This document shows positions 1 to 8,993 of a DNA stretch of 64,000 bases, one piece after another (the first letter of the stretch is position 1; every line of letters starts with the position of its first letter). The stretch is from Aminobacterium colombiense DSM 12261. GTDB lineage: Bacteria; Synergistota; Synergistia; Synergistales; Aminobacteriaceae. The stretch is taken from assembly GCF_000025885.1 (NCBI RefSeq), contig NC_014011.1, forward strand, positions 496,001 through 560,000, read 5' to 3'. The notes under the pieces are model-generated. The model saw only the letters and a program-made list of their open reading frames with translations. It was not told the DNA's origin and did no database searches. The translations under genes and the position numbers were made by a program.

Positions 1-1
1 C

Positions 2-1786
2 ATGGCAATCCTTCCTGAGGAATTTCCAGTTGTTCTTACCATCTTCCTAGCCATGGGGGCTTGGCGAATTTCACAAAAGGGTGTTCTTACAAGGAGGATT
101 CCCGCCGTAGAGACTTTAGGGGCAGCTACTGTCCTATGCGTAGATAAAACAGGAACCCTTACACTGAACCAGATGAAAGTGGGCGCTCTTTGCTCGGATG
201 GGATTTCAAAAGATCTTCAAGAAAGAAGGGAAACTTTGCCGGAAGAGCTTCACGCACTATTGGAATACGCTATTCTCGCCAGCCAAAAAGACCCCTTTGA
301 CCCAATGGAAAAAGCCATCCTTAAAGCGGGAGACGACCTATTGAAGGGAACGGAACATTTACACTATGGGTGGTCCCTTGTTCGAGAATATGCACTTACG
401 CCGGAGCTTCTTGCCATGTCAAACGTTTGGTGTTCCCCCGAAAGGAAGGACTGGATAATAGCGGCAAAAGGGGCTCCAGAAGCAATCATGGACTTATGCC
501 ACTTGGATCCATCGATTGTCGAGCAAGTGGAGTCCAGAATTCTTCTCCTTGCGGATAATGGGCTCAGAGTACTTGGTATTGCGAGGGCCAAATTTTCTTC
601 GGAAGAAGATTTGCCGATAGGGCAACATGATTTCAAATTTGAATTTATTGGTCTTGTGGGGCTGCTTGATCCGGTTCGCCCTGACGTTCCCAAAGCAATT
701 CAGGAATGTTATGCCGCTGGTATTCGTACCATAATGATTACTGGAGACTACCCTGGCACGGCCAGAAATATCGCTCGAGCAATAGGGCTAAATTCACCAG
801 ACCTGGTTATTACTGGGCAGGAACTAGACTCTTTGGATGAAATTACTCTCCGAGAAAAGATCCAGACTGTCAATGTTTTTGCCCGGGTTATCCCAGAACA
901 GAAACTGCGCATCGTAGAAGCTCTTAAGGCGAATGGAGAAATAACGGCAATGACGGGAGACGGTGTTAATGATGCTCCTGCGTTGAAAAGTGCCCATATC
1001 GGGATAGCGATGGGAGGTAGAGGGACAGATGTTGCTAGGGAATCAGCGGGCCTTGTCCTCGTAGACGACGCTTTCTCTTCTATTGCCAAAGCGGTTCGCA
1101 TGGGACGACGCATATTCGATAATATCCGTAAGGCCTTGGCTTTTGTTGTTGCCGTACACGTGCCTATTGCCGGCATGTCTCTCTTGCCGGTGTTCTTTTC
1201 GGATTGGCCGATGGTTCTGCTTCCTGTCCATATAGTCTTTCTAGAACTAATTATCGACCCAACTTGCTCGGTAGTATTCGAGGCCGAGGAGGAGGAAGAG
1301 GATGTAATGCAGAGACTTCCGCGAGATCGTTCAAAGCCGCTTTTTGACATAAGAACCGTTTTGTTTGCCCTTTTTCAAGGGTTCAGTATCCTTTGTGTTG
1401 TAGCTCTTGTTTTTACAAGTTACATTAAGGCAGGGTCTTCTCCAGATAGAGCAAGGGCTCTGGCTTTTTCAACCCTTGTTTTTTCGAATCTTGCACTTAT
1501 ACTGACGAATCGCTCCTGGACAAAAAACGCATGGGCGTTGCTCAAGATTCCCAACAGAGCTTTCTGGAGTGTTCTGGTTGGATCGATCCTTTTTCTAGCC
1601 GCTTCTTTTGCTGTCGGGCCGTTGAAAGCAGTCTTCAAGTTTGAAACCCTCAGCGCGATGGAATTCGCTAAATGTTTCGGACTAGGCTTGGCTCTATTAT
1701 TATGGTTTGAATTGATCAAGACCCTATTCGAGGAATTATGGAACATTCATAGTCGAAAAAAGCATGAGCGGCTCCTAAATCGTTAG
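2..1786 (+). CDS. P-type cation-transporting ATPase, 3' part (5' end outside window)
   Basis: The gene enters from the left edge; the Met at base 2 is internal. The visible 594 residues start in the PEEFP segment of the ion-binding membrane helix (PEGLP in Ca2+ pumps), followed by the phosphorylation motif DKTGTLT with the acceptor Asp at about residue 48, the nucleotide-binding domain, the hinge motif TGDGVNDAP near residue 318, and a C-terminal group of about six membrane helices. This layout is that of P2-type Ca2+/Mn2+ or Na+ pumps, which expel or sequester cations using ATP at the cytoplasmic membrane. The actuator domain with its TGE motif lies upstream and cannot be checked. The ion is not determinable from the fragment. 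The gene ends at a strong hairpin shared with the convergent neighbour. Confidence 0.93.
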   Translation: MAILPEEFPVVLTIFLAMGAWRISQKGVLTRRIPAVETLGAATVLCVDKTGTLTLNQMKVGALCSDGISKDLQERRETLPEELHALLEYAILASQKDPFDPMEKAILKAGDDLLKGTEHLHYGWSLVREYALTPELLAMSNVWCSPERKDWIIAAKGAPEAIMDLCHLDPSIVEQVESRILLLADNGLRVLGIARAKFSSEEDLPIGQHDFKFEFIGLVGLLDPVRPDVPKAIQECYAAGIRTIMITGDYPGTARNIARAIGLNSPDLVITGQELDSLDEITLREKIQTVNVFARVIPEQKLRIVEALKANGEITAMTGDGVNDAPALKSAHIGIAMGGRGTDVARESAGLVLVDDAFSSIAKAVRMGRRIFDNIRKALAFVVAVHVPIAGMSLLPVFFSDWPMVLLPVHIVFLELIIDPTCSVVFEAEEEEEDVMQRLPRDRSKPLFDIRTVLFALFQGFSILCVVALVFTSYIKAGSSPDRARALAFSTLVFSNLALILTNRSWTKNAWALLKIPNRAFWSVLVGSILFLAASFAVGPLKAVFKFETLSAMEFAKCFGLGLALLLWFELIKTLFEELWNIHSRKKHERLLNR

Positions 1787-1830
1787 CATTAAGATCGTAG
1801 TACTTCTTTCCCATACCTGTTGCAGGTTGA

Positions 1831-1863
1831 AAGAGGGGCTCCCGTATATCGGGAGCCCCTCTT
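1831..1863. terminator. Bidirectional terminator between convergent genes
   Basis: A perfect 14-bp stem (AAGAGGGGCTCCCG and its complement) with a 5-nt loop lies between the ends of the P-type ATPase gene and the convergent DedA/PAP2 gene. It lacks a long T tract, but its strength and position fit termination from both sides. Confidence 0.8.
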
Positions 1864-1876
1864 CTTATGGATAGCT

Positions 1877-3997
1877 TCAGTGGAAGAGATGTAAAATTAC
1901 CATTTTCCCATCGGAGAAAAAGGCATCTCCTGAAAAATTCGATCCCATTGAGGGCTCAACAAAGGTGATTTCTTCATAATTGGAAACAATTTTTGCTTCC
2001 AGGCAATTATCGACAAAAGTTTTCCGCTCAGTGTCAATAACTGGGTCTATCCGATGGCTCAAATGAAGCCAGTTAACCCCTTTATCAAAACTGGCTGTAC
2101 CCACAAATTGAAGACTTCCATCCGAAAGACGATATCCTGTCTTCCACAAGCGGATGTGATGTCTTTGCCTTACAGAGTGCAGTTCAGTCTCTTTTTCAAA
2201 GGCTATGTCCAGAGGAACCCCATTCCAGAAAGATGGCGTAACTGGGGCCTGAGGATACGAATTGTTCAAGAGAGCGGACTTGAAGGCCTTGACAAGGGAA
2301 CGGAAGGAAACGAGCTCTGCCTTCACCCAGCCAGCTTTTTCCAGAGCCGTGATAAGGTTGTTTCCGTTCTGAACGTAGATCATTAGGCTGAGAGGTTCCT
2401 GCGGAGATCCAGAGATTGTTTCGGTAAAACGGGATAAACCTCTCAATTCAAAGGGTGCCAAAGGGTCCATTGATTCTGTGAGAGCTGCGGGATGGGGAGA
2501 TTCCTTGAAATAGGGAGGAACAAATGTGGCGACAATGCACAAGTATAGAAAAACTCCTGCCGTAAATAAGGCAGGGCCCCAGTACGTTTTCTTCCTTGTG
2601 GCAGGGGGGGGCATTGTTACCTCAAGTTTAGTTCTTCTGGACTTCCTCCACTCCGAGAGGCTGATGCCGATGATAAGCCAGGAAAAACCAAGCAACGCGC
2701 CAGCCAGAACATCGCTCAGGTAATGCACGCCGATATATAGACGGCTGAAACCAACAGCTGTTACAAGGAGTACCCACAGGAAAAAAAGATCAACTTTCTT
2801 TCCTCGGTCCGTTGTGCCTCGGGCAAGGGCATAGGCCAGGAAACCATAGAAAAAAGCCGAATAGGCAGTGTGTCCGCTGGGAAAGGAAAATTCCATGAGA
2901 TGGGTCATGTTAAAGGGCCTTTGTCTTTGGAAAAGCCATTTCCCACCTGTTGTAAAAAATGTACAGCCTCCCAGAGTCACCCAAAATGGTGCCAGAAAAT
3001 ACTTTTTGTTATCCAGAAGAAGGTAGAGGGAGAAAAGAATAACGCCTCCCAGCACGATCTGCCAACTTCCCAGAAGCGTGACCTTCAGAAAGATCCACAG
3101 CAGAATGGGACTTCTGAAAGCAAGCAGGAGGGTCGCCAGTCTCTTGTCTACAGCTACAATTGGGTCTGCCGTCAGGAGATCTTCGACAACCCCGCCAAGC
3201 AATACGAGTGAATAGCCTAGTGCGAGGCACAGGATCGTCAGCGGGAATCCCTCGAAGCGTTCAGGATTGAAACGTTCCCAAAAGAAACTTGCGCACCTTG
3301 GATGTCGATCTATGAAGGTTTTTAAAAGTGGATTTCTCCCGACGCCTTCAGCAGCTGAGCAGATTATAGAGGCCAAGACTATAAACAATGGCCAGGCCCC
3401 CTTAACAACAAGAGTACGGATCAGATAAAAGATTCCAAGAAGTCCAGCTGTTGTGGCTAAGAAAAAGACCAGACGAGTGGACCAAATTCCGAGAGAAATC
3501 CAGGCATGCCGCGCGAAATAGCCAAAAAGCAGGTACGTAACCATACCAATCCCATTGGCAATCCCTGAGTATGCCACGAAATGACGAAAGGGTAATCTGG
3601 CAAAACCGGCAAGAAAAGGTAATAAAGATCCTATGGCCATGAACCGACCTGGTATCATTGCCCATAAGCCATATTTTGAGAGGTATTTCTTTCCCGCGTC
3701 TATTTTCGAAGTTAGCCGTCCGAACCTTGAAGCGAAGCGATCGCCCGCTGTCCCCAAATAATAGCTCAGGCAATATCCCCCCATGGCTCCCAGGAAGCAG
3801 AACCAGAAGGCGTCAATAGGGTCGAAATATCCATGGGCGACAAGAAAACCCACAGTTGGAAACAAAAGAACTCCTGGGATAGCCATGCCGACGAACGCCG
3901 TCGATTCCCACAGAGCAAGCGCAAGAATTATCCAGTAACCCAGTAGTCGGAAATGTTCAAGAGTTGGAAGCAGGAGATGGACTATATCCACAACCAT
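1877..3997 (-). CDS. DedA / PAP2 phosphatase / LssY-like fusion membrane protein
   Basis: A 706-residue polytopic protein with three parts. Residues about 1-200 are a DedA (VTT, SNARE-associated) membrane domain. Residues about 230-450 are a PAP2 lipid phosphatase with the full signature: KWLFQRQRP, then FPSGHT (catalytic His), then SRLYIGVHYLSD. The last 230 residues resemble the soluble LssY C-terminal domain. DedA proteins are lipid-carrier flippases/scramblases and PAP2 enzymes dephosphorylate lipid phosphates such as undecaprenyl diphosphate, so the fusion probably couples dephosphorylation and recycling of a lipid carrier at the membrane. The start is placed at the ATG just after a GGGG-rich Shine-Dalgarno. 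It stands alone, about 180 bp downstream of the ABC operon on the same strand. Confidence 0.88.
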   Translation of the reverse strand: MVVDIVHLLLPTLEHFRLLGYWIILALALWESTAFVGMAIPGVLLFPTVGFLVAHGYFDPIDAFWFCFLGAMGGYCLSYYLGTAGDRFASRFGRLTSKIDAGKKYLSKYGLWAMIPGRFMAIGSLLPFLAGFARLPFRHFVAYSGIANGIGMVTYLLFGYFARHAWISLGIWSTRLVFFLATTAGLLGIFYLIRTLVVKGAWPLFIVLASIICSAAEGVGRNPLLKTFIDRHPRCASFFWERFNPERFEGFPLTILCLALGYSLVLLGGVVEDLLTADPIVAVDKRLATLLLAFRSPILLWIFLKVTLLGSWQIVLGGVILFSLYLLLDNKKYFLAPFWVTLGGCTFFTTGGKWLFQRQRPFNMTHLMEFSFPSGHTAYSAFFYGFLAYALARGTTDRGKKVDLFFLWVLLVTAVGFSRLYIGVHYLSDVLAGALLGFSWLIIGISLSEWRKSRRTKLEVTMPPPATRKKTYWGPALFTAGVFLYLCIVATFVPPYFKESPHPAALTESMDPLAPFELRGLSRFTETISGSPQEPLSLMIYVQNGNNLITALEKAGWVKAELVSFRSLVKAFKSALLNNSYPQAPVTPSFWNGVPLDIAFEKETELHSVRQRHHIRLWKTGYRLSDGSLQFVGTASFDKGVNWLHLSHRIDPVIDTERKTFVDNCLEAKIVSNYEEITFVEPSMGSNFSGDAFFSDGKMVILHLFH

Positions 3998-4179
3998 ATC
4001 CCCCCTTACTTGAAAAAGGCGCTCTTTCCAAGATCTTCTTTTATTTTAAATTATCTTTCTAAAATACAATACGGCAAATTGGTGGCTTATAACCAACTGG
4101 TTCCTTAGATGACCGCTTGCTTTTGCCGAAGATTTTCTTCACGTGAAAGGAAACTAAGCAAAGGTAAGATGTCTCAAAT

Positions 4180-4866
4180 TTACTCTAGTCGTATGATCCT
4201 TGAACAAAGGGCGTTTAAAAGGACTTCGTCATGGGAGATAAACAGAACTGCGATACTCTTTACATGGGCTTCTTCAACGAGCATATGGGCAACTTTAGCT
4301 TGAACAGAAGGGTCAAGGCGGGAGGTTGGTTCGTCCGCTACAAGAAAGAGGGGAGAAAAAAGCAAGGCCCGAAGCAGGGCAAATCTTTGAAGTTCTCCAC
4401 CAGAGAGCTGGCAAGGGTACCGATGGAGAAGTCGTTCTGAAAGTGAAGCTTTTTCCATCCCTTCCCCTAGAGCATTCCACCATTCTTTCTCCGAAGAAAG
4501 TGCGGGATGATACCCCCACCGGAAAAAATCCTCGAAAATGGTACGTATCAATCGGTTCTGGGGGAAAGAGGATCCAGGATCCTGATGAATCTTCTGAAAG
4601 TACGGGCGAAGATTCTTTTTCTTTGTTTTGGAGAGAGTGCGTATATCTTGACCCTTCCACAACACTTTTCCTCTATCGGGAACAATAAGGCCAAGCAAAA
4701 TGTCGCCGAGGGTTGTTTTTCCTTTGCCAGAAGGTCCCACAAGTCCAACTACTTCCCCTTTTTTAAATGAGACTGAAAGGTGAGAGAAAAGAACAATTTG
4801 AGAACCTCCTTTTCGTAAAAAGGTCTTAGATAGGGATTGTCCTTCAACGGCAAATATGTTTTTCAT
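4180..4866 (-). CDS. ABC importer ATPase, NikE/OppF type
   Basis: Second ATPase of the Ni/peptide-type importer. The Walker A motif is GPSGKGKTT, the ABC signature LSGGELQRFALLRAL, and Walker B LFLVADEPTSRLD, followed by a switch His in SHD. At about 228 residues it is short and lacks the C-terminal oligopeptide/dipeptide extension of OppF, which is typical of NikE. The ATG at 4866 is chosen because it overlaps the stop of the preceding ATPase as TGATG, indicating translational coupling; a GTG at 4875 is an alternative start. Last gene of the operon; it energises uptake in the cytoplasm together with the upstream partner ATPase. Confidence 0.88.
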   Translation of the reverse strand: MKNIFAVEGQSLSKTFLRKGGSQIVLFSHLSVSFKKGEVVGLVGPSGKGKTTLGDILLGLIVPDRGKVLWKGQDIRTLSKTKKKNLRPYFQKIHQDPGSSFPQNRLIRTIFEDFFRWGYHPALSSEKEWWNALGEGMEKASLSERLLHRYPCQLSGGELQRFALLRALLFSPLFLVADEPTSRLDPSVQAKVAHMLVEEAHVKSIAVLFISHDEVLLNALCSRIIRLE

Positions 4867-5687
4867 CAGTGACACCAGGCCCTTTCAAGCTGAGCGAGAA
4901 GTTCGTCAGAAATAGGGTGAAGCCCTCTCTCTGGGAGGGCGTTCAACAAACCTTGGGTATAAGGATGAGAAGGATGTTGCAGTACTATTTGAGAATCTCC
5001 CGATTCAACTAGAAGTCCACTGAAGAGTACGCCAGTCTGACCTCCAATTTGCTTCGGAAGAGAAAAGTCATGGGTGATGCAGAGAAGTGTTTTGCCCGCA
5101 TTTATAATTCCTTTTACGAGAGCAGTGGCATCTTCCTTTCGCGATGAATCAAGCCCTTTGGTAGGCTCATCTAAAAGGATAAATTCCGCTGGTGAGGCGA
5201 GAGCCATGGCTAAGAGAGCCCTTTGAGCCATGCCCCCAGATAACTTGCCAGGTCTTTCTCTGGAAGCTTCTTGCGTAATGCCTAGAGCAGAAAAGAGATT
5301 TTGTGTAGCGGTTCTTGCTGTATGCCGGTCCATTCCTCTCAAATGTTGGAAAACTTCCCGAACTTGTCGAAATACAGAAAGCAGAGGGTTCAGTGCAGTG
5401 GAGGGTTCCTGGGGCATAAGAAAGAGATACCGCCCCCAGAGCTTTTTAAGTTCCTTTTCCTTTACGGAGAGGAGGTTCTGTTTTTTAAGAAACACTTTTC
5501 CGCAGACAGAAAGCCTTTTAGCCAGCGTTCCTGCTATAGCCTGGGCTATGGGAGTCTTACCGCTTCCCGTTTCCCCCACCAAAAAGAAGACGCTTTCGGA
5601 GGGAATAGAAAAAGAAACGTTACGCACAAGGGGCTTATTCTCTTCATCCAAGATTGACAGGTTTTCTACACTGAGAAAAGAGGTCAT
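4866..5687 (-). CDS. ABC importer ATPase, NikD/OppD type
   Basis: A 273-residue ATPase with Walker A GETGSGKT (residues about 37-44), signature KLSGGMAQRALLA, Walker B EFILLDEPTKGLD and a short C-terminal region of the oligopeptide-transporter type (SHPYTQGLL), which in this family precedes the coupling segment. The gene overlaps the upstream permease by 4 bp and the downstream ATPase by a TGATG junction. With the other ATPase it forms a heterodimer on the cytoplasmic face of the two permeases. The substrate cannot be told from the ATPase itself; see the substrate-binding protein. Confidence 0.89.
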   Translation of the reverse strand: MTSFLSVENLSILDEENKPLVRNVSFSIPSESVFFLVGETGSGKTPIAQAIAGTLAKRLSVCGKVFLKKQNLLSVKEKELKKLWGRYLFLMPQEPSTALNPLLSVFRQVREVFQHLRGMDRHTARTATQNLFSALGITQEASRERPGKLSGGMAQRALLAMALASPAEFILLDEPTKGLDSSRKEDATALVKGIINAGKTLLCITHDFSLPKQIGGQTGVLFSGLLVESGDSQIVLQHPSHPYTQGLLNALPERGLHPISDELLAQLERAWCH

Positions 5688-6481
5688 AATTGAGGCCCTC
5701 CCGTTTTGTCAGTATTTTCGTTGCCAAGAAGAAGTAAAGCAAAGACAAAGAGACATATGACTCCACCTGGTAAAAAAACAACCCTGGAATCTGTTCTCAT
5801 ATATGCTATTCCCTCCGAGATCATGGCTCCTAATTCAGGTTCTGGAGGGGCTACTCCAATTCCCAGAAAACCAAGAGAAGATATTTCAAGAACGGCTTTC
5901 CCCCATGCAAGGGTGGCCATAACTCCCAGTGTGGGAATAAGTTTAGGAAAAACATATTTCACTAGAAGTATAGGGAGGGGAAATCCTGCAAGTTTAGCGG
6001 CTTCTACATATGGACTGACTAATATCCCTTTTAACAGTGAACGAACCATACGAAAATAGTGGGGCCATCCGGTGAAAATGAGAGCAATTATAACGGCATT
6101 GGGGCCTCCGCTTGTAAGGGCACTCAATACTATGGCCAGAATAATGCCTGGGAACGCCATGACGATGTCTGTGAGGACAAGCAGGCACTTTTCTGTCTTT
6201 TCTTTTCCACAGGCAGCGAGAGAACCAAAGAGCATACCAATAACTACAGAGCCAAATACACAGAGTGCCGAAAGATAAATGGAATTTAAGGCTCCTTGTG
6301 CCAGGCGAGCTGCAAAATCCCTTCCAAGATGGTCAGTTCCCAGAATGTGGTTTTTTGAAGGTCTTTCAAGGGTATGAAGAAGATTTTGGCTAAAAGGGTC
6401 AGAATCATGTAAAAAGAAACCTCCTAAACTAATAAAAAGAAAAGCCAAAAGGAAGATCGCCCCTTTTTTCTTTGTTGTCAT
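5684..6481 (-). CDS. ABC importer permease, NikC/OppC type
   Basis: A 265-residue inner-membrane permease. It has an N-terminal helix, the OppC-type segment LGTDHLGRDFAARL found near the start of this family, and five further helices with the EAA loop in YVEAAKLAG (coupling helix that contacts the ATPase). It overlaps the upstream permease by 4 bp and the downstream ATPase gene by 4 bp, so stoichiometric translation is likely. Confidence 0.9.
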   Translation of the reverse strand: MTTKKKGAIFLLAFLFISLGGFFLHDSDPFSQNLLHTLERPSKNHILGTDHLGRDFAARLAQGALNSIYLSALCVFGSVVIGMLFGSLAACGKEKTEKCLLVLTDIVMAFPGIILAIVLSALTSGGPNAVIIALIFTGWPHYFRMVRSLLKGILVSPYVEAAKLAGFPLPILLVKYVFPKLIPTLGVMATLAWGKAVLEISSLGFLGIGVAPPEPELGAMISEGIAYMRTDSRVVFLPGGVICLFVFALLLLGNENTDKTGGPQL

Positions 6482-7434
6482 AGGACGAGACCTTCTTTCT
6501 TGTCAGCAGGAGTAAAGCTGTCAGATAGCCATTCCGTAAGGGAATTTACCGTGACATAAATCCATCCGAGGAGGAGGCCGGCGCCCTGGATTGCCAGAAT
6601 ATCTCCAGAACGAAGGGCATCAAGGAGATGACTTCCTAATCCTGGACAGGCAAATAGAGTTTCAATAACGACAACACCGTCGAGGAGTTCGGCTGCCTGT
6701 AATCCTACATATGTTGTAATAGGAACCAAAGCATTAAGAAGACCGTGGGGTAAAAAAAGCTGGTGCCCGAAGAGTCCCTTGTGTTGGGCAAAGTTGTAAT
6801 GTTCTGATTGGCAGACTTGCTTAACAGAAGAAGCTATTACCCTGCATGATTCTGCGGCGAGGCCAATGGCAAGGATTATGGCAGGCAAGGCTATATGCCA
6901 ACCTGAAGTGAAGCCGGCCACGGGGAAAAGTTGTAACTTGACGGCCAGCAAAAGGATGAGAAGTGCTCCCTTGATAAAAGATGGGAAGGAGACAAGCAGG
7001 CTGGATAATATTGAGGATGAGATATCAATAATACCTCCGGGATGGCAGCCGCAATAAATCCCTAAAGGGAAGGCCAATAGCAGAGAAAAGATAAGGGATA
7101 CTCCGCCAAGAATGGCTGTGCGCTGAAATGAGCGTATCAACATGGGAAAGATCTCTTCCCCTCCTATCATGGAGTGACCCCATTTCCCCCGAATCAAGGA
7201 AGAGAGCCAGGCCTGATAACGGACAAAAGGATGCCTGTCGAGACCCTCACTGTCTCGAACATATTCTGTCGCCGAGACAGTTGCGCCGTCGAGGCCGTAG
7301 CGCGCTATAGCCACGTCAAAGGCCCGGTCCCCTGGGGAGAACTCCACTGCAAGAAAGCACAGGGTGCTCACCCCCAGAGCCACGATGACCATACGAAGAA
7401 GATAGGTACGTATAAAAGATGCTATTCGGACCAT
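6478..7434 (-). CDS. ABC importer permease, NikB/OppB type
   Basis: A 318-residue permease with an N-terminal helix, the characteristic FSPGDRAF segment (FxPGDP-like, OppB/NikB family), and six predicted membrane helices. It forms the heteromeric channel with the second permease. The start codon lies 13 bp inside the end of the substrate-binding protein gene, and its stop overlaps the next gene, as in tightly coupled nik/opp operons. Confidence 0.9.
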   Translation of the reverse strand: MVRIASFIRTYLLRMVIVALGVSTLCFLAVEFSPGDRAFDVAIARYGLDGATVSATEYVRDSEGLDRHPFVRYQAWLSSLIRGKWGHSMIGGEEIFPMLIRSFQRTAILGGVSLIFSLLLAFPLGIYCGCHPGGIIDISSSILSSLLVSFPSFIKGALLILLLAVKLQLFPVAGFTSGWHIALPAIILAIGLAAESCRVIASSVKQVCQSEHYNFAQHKGLFGHQLFLPHGLLNALVPITTYVGLQAAELLDGVVVIETLFACPGLGSHLLDALRSGDILAIQGAGLLLGWIYVTVNSLTEWLSDSFTPADKKEGLVL

Positions 7435-8960
7435 TCTACTCCTTCCGGATAGGGACGAACTTCCGAAGGATCAAGAGAAACACCTTTGACCCTTTTGTTT
7501 ATTGTTACGTGATTGTCATACCATGCTACGGGAATAACAGGGAGTTCTTCCTGAAGAATAGATGTCATAGTGCCCCGTAAGGGTTTCTGTTTTTCACTTG
7601 CAAAGGTTTGTCCATATGTTGTAAGGGCATCATCGAACAGTGGAGAGGACCAGTTCATGGCTCCCCATCCGCCTCTTTCCTTTTCAGGGCCGAAATCGCT
7701 TGTCAGTGTTCCGATGGGATCCGCAACGAAACCAAAATTCCTTGCAATAAAGGCTGTTTCAAGAGTTCCGTTCTTGTGTCTTTCGGGAACCATGCTTGAC
7801 TTTTCAACTCTGATGCTTACAGCAATGCCCTCGTTTTTTAATGCTTGCTGAATAACCTCTGCTATAAGGGGCAGGTCTGGTCGGCCAGCATAGGTTAAGA
7901 TTTCGAAGGCGAAGGGATGTCCGTCTTTTGTAAGAATACCCTCCTTGCCTGCAGGAACCCACCCTTCCTCCTTGAGCAGGGCTCTGCCTTTTTCAGGGTC
8001 GTAGGCAAGGGGAGCCAAATTTTTATTGTGCCATGCTGAAACAGGTGGAAAGAGCTGTGTAGCAGCGGCGTTGGAATTTTTTAGCAATGCAGTGGTAATG
8101 CTTTCGCGGTCAATGAGGTATGAAAGAGCCGAACGTACTTTTGCATTTGAGAAGAAGGGGAGCGCGGAATTTACAGTGAGAAGGCGCACCCTGGGAAGTG
8201 GGTCGCTTATGACCGTGAGGTTTTTGTTTTCCCGAAGGCGGAGAGCTGCTTCAGCAGGGATATCCACAACGATGTCTCCTTCTCCGGATTCAGCAAGAAG
8301 AACTCTTGTTTCAGGGTTGGAGACGGCGAAATACCGAGCCTCGTTTATCGCGGGTTTTCCTCCCCAATATTTGTCGAAGCCTTCAAAATCGATGATTTTT
8401 CCTTCCTTGAAGGAGGTCATGCGGTAAAAGCCGGTTCCTATAACTGTTATGGCTTTTCCTTCGCTGTCGAAAGATGCCGGTGCAGAAATAGCGGCAGAAT
8501 AGTGGACTAGATAGGCTGGGAGAGCAGAAAAGGGACTTTCAGTGGTAGCCAATATCTTCGTCCCATCCCCTGAGAATCCTTTAACAGGAGTTCCCTTAAA
8601 AATACTTCCCTTCGCGAGTGTCCGATTAAGAGAGAGAGCGGCAGTTTCTCCCGTCAAGAGTGTTCCGTCATGAAAAACTACGTTTTTGCGAAGATTAAAG
8701 GTCCAGGTGAGTCCGTCTTCAGAAACGGACCAATTCGTTGCTAAACGCGGTTCAATGCCACCTTTTTTGTCGGATGTTACAAGTGTTTCCAAACAGCCCA
8801 TCCGAGTAAAGACGAATCCCGAAACTACCGGATCCATTCCTGAAGCTTCCCAGGCAGATACGATTGTAAGTGGTTGGGCAGAAGCGCTCCATGCAGGAGT
8901 TAAAGATAAACAAAACATGAACAAAGACAAACAGACAGCGAAAAAAATACATCTTTTCAT
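7422..8960 (-). CDS. Periplasmic substrate-binding protein, NikA/CntA/OppA family
   Basis: A secreted SBP_bac_5-family solute-binding protein of about 512 residues. The N-terminus is a signal peptide (basic MKRC, hydrophobic core, cleavage near PAWSASA). The fold shows the NLRKNVVFHDGTLLTG region typical of NikA/OppA proteins. Neighbour gene types (no OppF extension, NikD/E-size ATPases) favour nickel or a metal-metallophore complex over peptides, but this is inference. The ATG at 8960 is chosen over a GTG at 8975 because a TGAGGT Shine-Dalgarno sits about 8 nt before it. The upstream methyltransferase ends about 33 bp away, so both belong to one transcript. Confidence 0.87.
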   Translation of the reverse strand: MKRCIFFAVCLSLFMFCLSLTPAWSASAQPLTIVSAWEASGMDPVVSGFVFTRMGCLETLVTSDKKGGIEPRLATNWSVSEDGLTWTFNLRKNVVFHDGTLLTGETAALSLNRTLAKGSIFKGTPVKGFSGDGTKILATTESPFSALPAYLVHYSAAISAPASFDSEGKAITVIGTGFYRMTSFKEGKIIDFEGFDKYWGGKPAINEARYFAVSNPETRVLLAESGEGDIVVDIPAEAALRLRENKNLTVISDPLPRVRLLTVNSALPFFSNAKVRSALSYLIDRESITTALLKNSNAAATQLFPPVSAWHNKNLAPLAYDPEKGRALLKEEGWVPAGKEGILTKDGHPFAFEILTYAGRPDLPLIAEVIQQALKNEGIAVSIRVEKSSMVPERHKNGTLETAFIARNFGFVADPIGTLTSDFGPEKERGGWGAMNWSSPLFDDALTTYGQTFASEKQKPLRGTMTSILQEELPVIPVAWYDNHVTINKRVKGVSLDPSEVRPYPEGVEWSE

Positions 8961-8993
8961 TTGTATCAACCTCACTATAGTTTTATTAATAAT

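Noticed and set aside
4109-4303. Open frame between the DedA and ABC genes
   Set aside because: Mostly overlaps the ABC ATPase gene in antisense, with no coding character.
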